Below are positions 8,454 to 16,322 of a DNA stretch of 64,000 bases, piece by piece. The stretch spans positions 124,001 to 188,000 of the forward strand of contig JADHMP010000002.1 in assembly GCA_016779985.1 (NCBI GenBank), read 5' to 3'. A model generated the notes under the pieces. It saw nothing but the letters and a program-made list of their open reading frames with translations. It ran no database searches and was not told where the DNA came from. The translations under genes and the position numbers were made by a program. Numbering within the stretch: position 1 is the stretch's first letter; each line of letters begins with the position of its first letter. The stretch is from JADHMP01 sp016779985 (lineage in GTDB: Bacteria; Bacteroidota; Bacteroidia; Flavobacteriales; Flavobacteriaceae).

Positions 8454-11060
8454 TTATCTATTTAGGTCTGGTTCCCTCTGCTTTTCATATTTAATATCAC
8501 TCAATAAATCTGATTTTATACCAATAAAGAAATTCCAAGATGCCCTGTCGCTAAATGGAACCCAACTAAAATTAAGCCGCCAACTTTTTAGATCACGATC
8601 AAACCGAAATTGTGTATAGGTAACTCCTTTCCCTTTAAAATCATATCCTGATGAGGCACCTACTTTCCATTTGGGGGTTAATTCAAAATTTCCCGAAACC
8701 ATCAAGGAATTATTCGAAAAATCTTTTTGCCCTCTAGAATTATTGTAGGTTAGCGAATAGGCAAGTTTTAAGTTCCAAGGTATTTTTGTTCGATAACTTG
8801 GGTATGTTTTTGTTTCGGCCGGTTCTTGATTACTCATTCGCTGGTCTGAAAAGTTTGTAGGTTGCCCAAAAAGGTCGTCATCTCTCCCGCCACCAGAAGT
8901 ATTTTCTTCTATGACCTCTTCATTTTCTTGATCGTTGAAGTCTTCATTAGAAAAGGAATAGTTTAAATTCACATTCCCACTTGTTAATCTTAATAATCCT
9001 CCCCCATTAGTTATATGATATTTATTGATTCGAACATTATTTTCATTCAAAGTATAGGGATCAAAAGTACCTGCTACGTTTATACTTAATTTACTGTCTA
9101 GAAAACTCATCCCTGTGCCCATTCGAACGGGGCTCCATTTAAGCGAGTCGGCAGCAAAATTGTGGGAGGTGGATATGTTAAGGTTATTTAATAACACAAT
9201 TTTTTTGAGGTCTGTTGCTGCTGTATCTTTATCTACCACCTTCGCTTCAAAATTATTGGCAATCGAAATCCCCATACTATTTGAGTAGGCTTTTGAGGGT
9301 GTTCCAAAGAGACCCCCTTGAAAACGAGTGTATTCAGCCGTATTGCCCTCTGCATCTACTATATAAGTATCATAATATTTTTCAAAACTAGGGCGTGTAC
9401 TGTAAGTGACAGAAGGTCTAAGGGTGTGGCGAATGGATTGAATTTTTTTATCCTCTTTAAAATTTACTGTCCCGTAAAGTGTAAAACCAACAGAAAGGCC
9501 ATAGTTGTATTGCCTGAAAGCATCAAAACCACTCAATGTGTCTTTAACAGCTCTGCCAGCTTCTGGAGTATAATTTTGAAATTTGATGGTTTTAGGTGTC
9601 CAAATTTCATTATAATTCCCGTTAGCTGAAACACTGATGTATTTTAAGATTTTAAAATTCGTGCTGATAGGAATGGTGTGTTGAACCCCCCCGTTGGAAT
9701 TTTCAAACATCTCGGAACTAAATAGGTCTTCTTCTGTGGTTATGATTCTATTTTCGGCACGAGCCGTATATTGAAAATTTATGTTTTGAATGATTCCTTT
9801 TTTTGGCCCATTTTTTGGTGCAAAAGGAAAAATCCTCTCCATATTGGCTTGCAGGGTAGGCAAGGTGAGATTTACCTGTTTCGACTGAGAGTTTTGAGAA
9901 AGTGCTGTGGTTAAAGAAATATTTACCCTTGGGTATTCTGGAAATACTTTTTGATAGGAAATAGAAGAACTTAAATTATTATTTAAAAAATTCGCTGCAT
10001 TAAGTTGATTGATAGAACGCTGATAGTAGTCACTACTACCAAAATTGACAGAAGCTGAAAAATTTGAATTAGGACTTGATTTAGTATCTTTACTATGAGA
10101 CCATCGAACATTAAAGACTGTTGACTTTCCGTATCCTGGAAGTCCTCGTTCTTCTTGAATCAAATTTTCATAGCGAATGTTTACATTACCTTTAAATTTA
10201 TAGCGCTTATAATATTGACTACTACTTTGAAAACCATAGCTTCCATTGGTATAGTAGTCACCTGTAAAACGAAAATCAAAAAATTCAGAAAAGCTCAGAT
10301 AATAGCCTCCATTTTGAATGTAATACCCTCTAACATTACTCTCTCCAACAGAAGGAAAAATAAACCCAGATTGCCCAGTGGGCTTTGCTTTTGCAGATGG
10401 GAAATAGGCAAAAGGAAGTGCTACTGGAGTAGGAATATCTGCAATAAACATATTAGTAAAACCAGTGATGATTTTTCCTCCGGGTATGATTTTTCCTTTC
10501 CGTATTTTAAAATAATAATCAATACCTTCTTGTTCGTCACCAAGGAGTTTACCGGCTGTAGTCACTCGTGCATCTTTTATATAATAAACAGAATCATTTT
10601 CTTTTTTGGTGATACGGGCAAAAATATCCATCCCATTTTGACCTGACTTAGAATTCCAAATCAATGCTTTTTGGGTGTCAAAATTAAAACGTATTGAATC
10701 TGGATTCACTTGGTTTCCACCCTGAATAAAATAGGGGTTTTGCACCAAAACAGAGTCTTTAACAATTCTTCCTGCATAGACTTCGTTGGTTTTGTAGTCT
10801 AACACAATTATGCCAGCCCTTAGCTCAATGTCTTGATAATATAGTTCTGCTTCGTCGTATAAATAAAGCTTGTTTTCAGCTCGATTGATACGCACATAAT
10901 CTTTTGCTCTATAGTTGACTTTTTCTAGAAGCAAAGGCTCTTTCTCTTTTGTTGACAAGCTGTCTTGAACCAAACTGTCTACTACACTGTTTTGAGCCTT
11001 GATGCTAAGGGCGCATAGAAGCAAACAAAAAAATATATAATGAAACGGTTTTGACTGCAA
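8454..11060 (-). CDS. lptD: LPS-assembly outer-membrane protein LptD, Bacteroidota type
   Basis: About 868 residues from the TTG chosen here. An in-frame TTG at 11105 would add 15 residues, but the signal peptide (QSKPFHYIFFCLLLCALSIKAQ region) begins at this TTG. Residues about 45-190 form an OstA/LptA-like jellyroll (YRAKDYVRI, YYQDIELRAGIIVLDYKTNEVYAG). The remainder is a large beta-barrel with many aromatic-ending strands, closing with a barrel strand shortly before the C-terminus. Role: inserts lipopolysaccharide into the outer leaflet. It is divergent from the amidase gene with overlapping upstream regions. Confidence 0.9.
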   Translation of the reverse strand: MQSKPFHYIFFCLLLCALSIKAQNSVVDSLVQDSLSTKEKEPLLLEKVNYRAKDYVRINRAENKLYLYDEAELYYQDIELRAGIIVLDYKTNEVYAGRIVKDSVLVQNPYFIQGGNQVNPDSIRFNFDTQKALIWNSKSGQNGMDIFARITKKENDSVYYIKDARVTTAGKLLGDEQEGIDYYFKIRKGKIIPGGKIITGFTNMFIADIPTPVALPFAYFPSAKAKPTGQSGFIFPSVGESNVRGYYIQNGGYYLSFSEFFDFRFTGDYYTNGSYGFQSSSQYYKRYKFKGNVNIRYENLIQEERGLPGYGKSTVFNVRWSHSKDTKSSPNSNFSASVNFGSSDYYQRSINQLNAANFLNNNLSSSISYQKVFPEYPRVNISLTTALSQNSQSKQVNLTLPTLQANMERIFPFAPKNGPKKGIIQNINFQYTARAENRIITTEEDLFSSEMFENSNGGVQHTIPISTNFKILKYISVSANGNYNEIWTPKTIKFQNYTPEAGRAVKDTLSGFDAFRQYNYGLSVGFTLYGTVNFKEDKKIQSIRHTLRPSVTYSTRPSFEKYYDTYIVDAEGNTAEYTRFQGGLFGTPSKAYSNSMGISIANNFEAKVVDKDTAATDLKKIVLLNNLNISTSHNFAADSLKWSPVRMGTGMSFLDSKLSINVAGTFDPYTLNENNVRINKYHITNGGGLLRLTSGNVNLNYSFSNEDFNDQENEEVIEENTSGGGRDDDLFGQPTNFSDQRMSNQEPAETKTYPSYRTKIPWNLKLAYSLTYNNSRGQKDFSNNSLMVSGNFELTPKWKVGASSGYDFKGKGVTYTQFRFDRDLKSWRLNFSWVPFSDRASWNFFIGIKSDLLSDIKYEKQREPDLNR

Positions 11061-11114
11061 GTTGTTTAGGCCTAAATTTGTGACTAATAGTTTACCCACA
11101 GCCAAAATTAATCA

Positions 11115-11122
11115 TAATTTTG
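11115..11122 (+). promoter_or_regulatory. candidate -7 box for the amidase gene
   Basis: TAATTTTG matches TAnnTTTG. It ends 10 bases before the ATG at 11132 and 55 bases before the ATG at 11177. It overlaps a TTG that could be read as an earlier start, which argues against using that TTG. It lies within 60 bases of the lptD start on the other strand. Confidence 0.4.
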
Positions 11123-11176
11123 AGGATGAAAATGGATTTTAACGCATATTGTTCACTAACAAGGCGTTTTAGGCTG

Positions 11177-12280
11177 ATGAGGTTGCCATCTCTAATCTCA
11201 TCTTCTACTTTGTTGTTTTTACTTGTTAGCACACTCTTTTATTCAGTCTATGCACAAGACAAAACCTTTACAGTGGTCTTAGATGCTGGACATGGAGGAA
11301 GAGATACAGGAAATCGAGGAAATGGCTATTATGAGAAGAAAATTGCCTTAAATATTGCCCTCACTATTGGAAGTTTGCTGGAAAAGCAAAATGGTATAAA
11401 AGTCATCTATACCCGAAAAAAGGATGTTTTTGTAGATCTTATTGAACGAGCCAATATTGCGAATAAAGCAGATGCAGATTTATTCATTTCAATCCATTGT
11501 GATGCGTTCAGTCAATCTTCGGTTTACGGCGCTGGGACTTTTGTGTTAGGGCTTCATGCAAACGATCGGAACTTTCAAATAGCACAAAAAGAAAATTCAG
11601 TTATTTTTTTAGAAGAGGATTATGAACAAAAATATGATGGATTTGATCCGAATAATCCAGAATCAGTCATTAGCTTGTTGCTCATGCAGGAGACCTATTT
11701 AGACCAAAGTATAGTGGCAGCAAATACCATTCAACAGAGTTTTATAAGTAATTTATCTCGCAAAGATAGAACTGTGAAACAAGCTGGTTTTGTGGTTTTA
11801 AAGTATACCTATATGCCAAGCGTCCTTGTAGAGGCTGGTTTTTTGACAAATCCTAAAGAGGGGGCCTATTTAAACTCTACTAAAGGACAACAGCAAATAT
11901 CATCAACTATTGCCGATGCTGTGATTAATTATAGAAATTTCTTGTATAGTAGTGTTTCTTCAGAAAACCCTATTGAGAATAATAAGCCCAAAAGTGAACT
12001 AGTAAAAAATGTAAAAAAAGACATTTCAACTATTTATTTCTCAGTTCAAATAGCAGCTAGCAAAAAATCTATTGCAACTAAACCATATAACTTCAAAGGC
12101 TTAAAACCCATTCAAAGACAAAAAGAGGGTAAGATCTATCGCTATTATTATAGCCAATCTAAAACTATTGAAGGAGCCAAAAAGTTACAAACAAAAGCAC
12201 AAAAAAAAGGCTTTAAGGGAGCTTTTCTAGTGGCCTTCAAGGATGGGAAAAAAGTGGATATCAAATCTGTTTTGCCTTGA
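11177..12280 (+). CDS. N-acetylmuramoyl-L-alanine amidase (AmiC type) with C-terminal SPOR-like domain
   Basis: From this ATG the protein begins with a clean signal peptide (about 26 residues, ending YSVYAQ). An ATG at 11132 would give a 15-residue N-terminal extension. The Amidase_3 domain shows zinc-ligand DAGHGGRDTG and SIHCDAF and the catalytic VEAGFLTN. The last ~80 residues (VQIAASKKS, RYYYSQSK, KGFKGAFLVAF) resemble a SPOR domain, which binds denuded septal glycan. It cleaves peptide stems from murein during division in the periplasm. It is followed 61 bases later by the MCE gene. Confidence 0.9.
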   Translation: MRLPSLISSSTLLFLLVSTLFYSVYAQDKTFTVVLDAGHGGRDTGNRGNGYYEKKIALNIALTIGSLLEKQNGIKVIYTRKKDVFVDLIERANIANKADADLFISIHCDAFSQSSVYGAGTFVLGLHANDRNFQIAQKENSVIFLEEDYEQKYDGFDPNNPESVISLLLMQETYLDQSIVAANTIQQSFISNLSRKDRTVKQAGFVVLKYTYMPSVLVEAGFLTNPKEGAYLNSTKGQQQISSTIADAVINYRNFLYSSVSSENPIENNKPKSELVKNVKKDISTIYFSVQIAASKKSIATKPYNFKGLKPIQRQKEGKIYRYYYSQSKTIEGAKKLQTKAQKKGFKGAFLVAFKDGKKVDIKSVLP

Positions 12281-12310
12281 AAACAGCTCTTATGGTCTTA
12301 AAATTAATTG

Positions 12311-12318
12311 TAATTTTG
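12311..12318 (+). promoter_or_regulatory. candidate -7 box for the MCE gene
   Basis: TAATTTTG lies 23 bases upstream of the TTG start of the MCE gene, inside the 61-base gap after the amidase. It could give the MCE/Fe-S run its own transcript in addition to read-through. No TTG with 17-23 base spacing is seen. Confidence 0.35.
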
Positions 12319-12341
12319 TAAAACAATAAAAACGCAAAAAA

Positions 12342-13271
12342 TTGAATCTTTCCAGAGAAATTAAAACAGCAATTCTTGTCCTTTTAGGCGCAGCTGCGTT
12401 CATTTTCGGGTTCAATTATTTAAAAGGAACTTCAATATTTGATAACGACAAAAATCTTTTTGCGATTTATGAAGATGTGGAAGGCCTCGTAGTGGGAGCT
12501 AAAGTTACCATCAATGGTATGGATGTAGGCAAAGTTACCAAGATTGACATCTTACCCGATTTTTCTGGGGTTAGAGTAGATCTTTCTCTTAGAGGGGATA
12601 TAGATATTTCAAGAGAAAGTGACGCCTTGCTCTATGAATCGGGTTTAATCGGAGGTAAAGCAATTTCAATTGTTCCTGCAGAAACAGGTTCTTTGGCTGA
12701 AGAGGGAGACCAATTGCCCTCTAAAATAAAACCTGGCCTCACCGAGCTTATCAATCAGCAAATTGCACCACTTCAAAGCAAAATCGAAAACATGCTAACT
12801 AGTGCCGATTCTTTATTTGCTGGAGTGAGTAATGTCATGAACTATGAAACACAAGACAATTTAAAAACTTTGTTAAAGAATTTGACTACTACCATAGAGA
12901 GTATTAATGACATTTCATCGAGAATGGTGACAGTGGTTGATGATAATCAAGCCGCTTTAAAAGCTACTCTAAAAAATGTAGAAGGCACTACTTCAAATCT
13001 AGAAAAAATGACAGATTCTCTTGCTGCAATCCGATGGGGAGAAACAGCCAAAGAAATTCAATTTCTTGTTACTAATTTAACCGCAATAACACAACCAATT
13101 GCTGAAGGTGAGGGAACCATAGGGCAATTGATCAAAAACGATTCTCTTTATTATCATATCAATGCTTCAACAGAAGCCCTTGAAGCTCTCTTAAAGGATT
13201 TAAAAGCACATCCTAAACGCTATGTCCATTTCTCACTTTTTGGTCGAAAAGAAAAACCAACGAATGAATAA
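12342..13271 (+). CDS. MCE/MlaD domain protein (lipid-transport substrate-binding component)
   Basis: 309 residues. One transmembrane helix lies at about 8-28 (TAILVLLGAAAFIFGFNYL), followed by an MCE domain at about 36-115 (VYEDVEGL-like start, GAKVTINGMDVGKVTKIDI, LIGGKAISI). The rest is a predicted coiled coil. In Gram-negatives, such proteins form hexameric periplasmic rings moving phospholipids between the membranes with an ABC transporter. Start is TTG; the helix immediately follows. No MlaE/MlaF partner lies nearby, so its ABC partner must be elsewhere. Confidence 0.88.
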   Translation: MNLSREIKTAILVLLGAAAFIFGFNYLKGTSIFDNDKNLFAIYEDVEGLVVGAKVTINGMDVGKVTKIDILPDFSGVRVDLSLRGDIDISRESDALLYESGLIGGKAISIVPAETGSLAEEGDQLPSKIKPGLTELINQQIAPLQSKIENMLTSADSLFAGVSNVMNYETQDNLKTLLKNLTTTIESINDISSRMVTVVDDNQAALKATLKNVEGTTSNLEKMTDSLAAIRWGETAKEIQFLVTNLTAITQPIAEGEGTIGQLIKNDSLYYHINASTEALEALLKDLKAHPKRYVHFSLFGRKEKPTNE

Positions 13272-13277
13272 AGCATT

Positions 13278-14585
13278 ATGGAAAAATTAGCTCAGCTATT
13301 TTTTTTGATTGTGCTAGCCATTGGGTTAGGGTTCTTTCTTTTTAATTTAAAACGAATTAGAAAAAATATTTTAAAAGGAAGACCGGTAAGTAGAAACGAT
13401 CAAAAAGCACTCCGTTGGCGTCATGTTTTGTATTTGGCCTTAGGACAAAACAAAATGTTAAGTAAACCCGTTTCTGGCATATTGCACCTTGTAGTATATT
13501 TTGGTTTCATTATAATTAATATTGAACTTTTTGAAATTACACTAGATGGCCTTTTGGGGACGCATCGCCTATTTGCACCTATCCTTGGATCTAGTTATGC
13601 TTTCTTGATTGGGAGTTTTGAAATTTTAGCCTTTGGTGTTTTATTAGCAGCTATTGTTTTCTGGATAAGACGCAATCTGATTAGACTTCAACGTTTTTGG
13701 AAGCCAGAGATGAAAGGATGGCCCAAAAAAGATGCTGATTATATACTCTACTTTGAGATTGTACTTATGTTTCTTTTTTTAAGTATGAACGCCACAGATA
13801 GTCTTTTACAAGGGCAACATCCAGATTATTTGACAGCAGGAGCCTTTCCAATTTCTCAATTTTTAACTCCTCTTTTTGACGATCTAAGTGTTACGATGCT
13901 TGTTCTTTTTGAGCGTTCCTTTTGGTGGTTACACATTCTAGGAATATTATTTTTCTTAAACTATTTGAATTATTCCAAACACCTACATATTCTTTTGGGT
14001 TTTCCAAACGTTTATTATGCCAATTTAAAACCTTACGGATCTTTTCCAGTGGATGGTTCAATCACCTCAGAGGTAAAAATGCTGCTCAATTTCCCCACAG
14101 ATGAAGGGTCACCAGAAGAAATCCCAGAAAGATTTGGTGCTAAAGATGTCACTGACTTGAATTGGGTTCAATTAATGAATGCCTATAGTTGCACGGAGTG
14201 TGGAAGATGCACAGACGTTTGTCCTGCAAATTTAAGCGGGAAAAAGCTTTCACCTCGAAAAATTATGATGGATACCCGTGATCGATTGGCCTCTTTAGAC
14301 AATAAAAAAGAAGCTAATGGAACAGAAAAATATTTGCTGGACGGCTATATATCGCGTGAAGAACTTTGGGCTTGTACCTCCTGTAATGCCTGTGTGGAGG
14401 CCTGTCCTATTGCAATAGATCCATTATCAATTATTATGGATATGAGAAAATATCTGGTTATGGAACAGTCTGCTGCTCCTGCTGAATTAAATAATATGAT
14501 GAGTAACATCGAAAATAATGGAGCCCCCTGGCCATATTCACAAAAAGATCGACTACTCTGGAGTCAAGAATTAATAAACAAATAA
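13278..14585 (+). CDS. membrane (Fe-S) oxidoreductase subunit with two [4Fe-4S] motifs
   Basis: 435 residues. The N-terminal half is a multi-helix membrane domain (about five or six helices), and the C-terminal half carries CTECGRCTDVCP and CTSCNACVEACP, a two-cluster ferredoxin module as in GlpC/LutB/HdrC proteins. It is likely to pass electrons from a dehydrogenase or ETF to the quinone pool together with the CCG-domain protein two genes downstream. It is separated from the MCE gene by 6 bases. The electron donor is not identifiable from the window. Confidence 0.85.
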   Translation: MEKLAQLFFLIVLAIGLGFFLFNLKRIRKNILKGRPVSRNDQKALRWRHVLYLALGQNKMLSKPVSGILHLVVYFGFIIINIELFEITLDGLLGTHRLFAPILGSSYAFLIGSFEILAFGVLLAAIVFWIRRNLIRLQRFWKPEMKGWPKKDADYILYFEIVLMFLFLSMNATDSLLQGQHPDYLTAGAFPISQFLTPLFDDLSVTMLVLFERSFWWLHILGILFFLNYLNYSKHLHILLGFPNVYYANLKPYGSFPVDGSITSEVKMLLNFPTDEGSPEEIPERFGAKDVTDLNWVQLMNAYSCTECGRCTDVCPANLSGKKLSPRKIMMDTRDRLASLDNKKEANGTEKYLLDGYISREELWACTSCNACVEACPIAIDPLSIIMDMRKYLVMEQSAAPAELNNMMSNIENNGAPWPYSQKDRLLWSQELINK

Positions 14586-14591
14586 ACTAAT

Positions 14592-15041
14592 ATGCAACGA
14601 GAAGAAGCAGAAAATTATTTACATCGAAAAATAGAAAAAGGGGAGGATGTGAGTCCAGTGCTACCACCAGGAATTAAAAACTATTTGATAGATATTGATG
14701 GTACTATATGTGATGATATTCCAAACGAAGAATCAGACCGCATGGCCACTGCAAAAGTATACCCTGATGCATTGAAAACTTTAAATAAGTGGTATAACGA
14801 TGGTCATTTGATTTGTTTTTTCACTTCCAGAGTAGAATCCCACCGAGAGGTAACCGAAAAATGGTTGAAATCTAATGGCTTCAAATACCACAGTCTTTTG
14901 ATGGGTAAACCTCGTGGTGGAAACTATCATTGGATAGATAATCATCTGGTAAGAGCCACACGTTATAATGGAAAATTTACTGAGTTAATTGAAAAAGAGG
15001 TTACTATCGAAGTTTTCGACGATGGTAAAGACCAACATTAA
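14592..15041 (+). CDS. small HAD-superfamily phosphatase-like protein
   Basis: 149 residues. The HAD motif I, LIDIDGTICDD, supplies the DxDGT nucleophile/acid pair at about residue 34. FFTSRVESHREVTEKWL looks like motif II with a following helix, and the WIDNHLVR region near the C-terminus contains the motif III/IV acidic residues. No cap domain of any size is present. It sits 6 bases after one Fe-S subunit gene and 3 bases before its likely partner, so it is co-transcribed with them. Substrate unknown; related proteins are sometimes labelled phosphoheptose isomerase, which the sequence does not support. Confidence 0.75.
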   Translation: MQREEAENYLHRKIEKGEDVSPVLPPGIKNYLIDIDGTICDDIPNEESDRMATAKVYPDALKTLNKWYNDGHLICFFTSRVESHREVTEKWLKSNGFKYHSLLMGKPRGGNYHWIDNHLVRATRYNGKFTELIEKEVTIEVFDDGKDQH

Positions 15042-15044
15042 ACG

Positions 15045-15836
15045 ATGTCTACAGAAATAAAAATCAACACATTAGCAGAGCTTCATGCCCGGGGAGAGTC
15101 TCCAGAAGTGGTTTTTTGGGTAGGCTGCGCGGGTAGTTTTGATGAAGCAGCGCAAAGTGTAACAAAGGCATTTGTTAAAATCCTTTCATACACTCAAACT
15201 TCTTTTGCAGTTTTGGGAGACGAAGAAAGTTGCACCGGAGATCCAGCCAAAAGAGCTGGAAATGAATTTTTATTTCAAGCCCAAGCCCTACAAAATATTG
15301 AGCGCCTAAACCACTACGGTGTCACAAAAATCATAACCACATGTCCTCACTGTTTTAACACCCTAAAAAATGAATATTCTGCCCTTGATGGGCATTATGA
15401 AGTTTACCATCATAGCCAATTTTTAAAGCATCTTTTAGAAACAGAGAAACTTAAAATTTCAGAAACAACATTTAAGGGTAAACGAATAACCTACCATGAC
15501 CCATGTTATTTAGGTCGAGCTAATCAAGTATTTGAAGCTCCTCGTCATTTACTAAAGAGTCTCCAACTGGCTCTAACTGAGATGAAAAGTTGTAAATCCA
15601 AAGGGCTATGTTGCGGTGCCGGTGGAGCTCAAATGTTTAAAGAATCTGAAGAAGGAAAAACAGAAATTAATCTAATGCGCACAAAAGAAGCTCTAGACAC
15701 AGCACCTAATTATATTGCCACTGGATGCCCTTTTTGTAAAACCATGATGCGTGATGGAATCAAAAATAATCACAAAGAAGAGGAAGTGAAAGTTTTAGAC
15801 ATAGCAGAACTAATTGTTCAAGCCAAAAATTTATAA
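15045..15836 (+). CDS. (Fe-S)-binding protein with CCG domains (HdrB/LutA-like)
   Basis: 263 residues. Two cysteine-rich CCG-type regions are visible: VGCAGSFD near residue 26 with DEESCTGDPAKR, and CCGAGGAQMF at about 192 followed by TGCPFCKTMM. HdrB-like proteins bind noncubane or [4Fe-4S] clusters and handle thiol/disulfide or quinone electron transfer. With the membrane Fe-S subunit encoded 460 bases upstream it probably forms one complex. Start ATG is 3 bases after the HAD gene stop. Confidence 0.88.
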   Translation: MSTEIKINTLAELHARGESPEVVFWVGCAGSFDEAAQSVTKAFVKILSYTQTSFAVLGDEESCTGDPAKRAGNEFLFQAQALQNIERLNHYGVTKIITTCPHCFNTLKNEYSALDGHYEVYHHSQFLKHLLETEKLKISETTFKGKRITYHDPCYLGRANQVFEAPRHLLKSLQLALTEMKSCKSKGLCCGAGGAQMFKESEEGKTEINLMRTKEALDTAPNYIATGCPFCKTMMRDGIKNNHKEEEVKVLDIAELIVQAKNL

Positions 15837-15839
15837 AAC

Positions 15840-16322
15840 ATGTATGTGCCCTTTGACCGATTGCCCGATGAGGCCAGAGTTTGGATTTATGCTACCAACC
15901 GACATCTAAGCGACAAAGAAGTTATTGCAATTGAGCAAGAGTTAATCGCTTTTTTAACCCAGTGGACAGCCCACCAGCAGGCCTTAGAAGCAAGTTTTTC
16001 AATACCATACAATAACTTTATCGTTATTGGACTCAATGAAAACAAGAATTTAGCCAGTGGATGTTCTATTGATGCATCTGTTCATTTTCTTAAACAATTA
16101 GAAAGGAAATTTAAAGTGGATTTATTTGATAGAATGCTCATCACCTATAAAAAAGACGACCAAATAAAACACCTTGCTTTACATGAATTTAAAAGATTAG
16201 CTAGGCAAGGTGAGTTCTCCAAATCAACTACAGTATTCAATAACCTAGTTCAAACTAAAAGAGATTTTCTGTCAAACTGGGAGACCTTAGCTGAATTTAG
16301 TTGGCACAACAGCCTTTTTTAA
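15840..16322 (+). CDS. conserved Bacteroidota protein of unknown function (often labelled 'ABC transporter ATPase')
   Basis: 160 residues beginning YVPFDRLPDEARVWIYATNR, a pattern I recognise from a conserved Flavobacterial family that databases tend to call an ABC ATPase. No Walker A, Walker B or LSGGQ signature is present, so that label is unsupported. There is no signal peptide, so the protein is probably cytosolic. It contains conserved-looking YNNFIVIGLNE and GCSIDASVHFLKQLE segments. The gene is 3 bases after the CCG protein and its stop overlaps the next start (TAATG). Function unknown. Confidence 0.85.
   Translation: MYVPFDRLPDEARVWIYATNRHLSDKEVIAIEQELIAFLTQWTAHQQALEASFSIPYNNFIVIGLNENKNLASGCSIDASVHFLKQLERKFKVDLFDRMLITYKKDDQIKHLALHEFKRLARQGEFSKSTTVFNNLVQTKRDFLSNWETLAEFSWHNSLF

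Noticed and set aside
9318..10646. Plus-strand frames inside the lptD gene
   Set aside because: They are antisense shadows of a well-supported coding region with normal codon usage for lptD.
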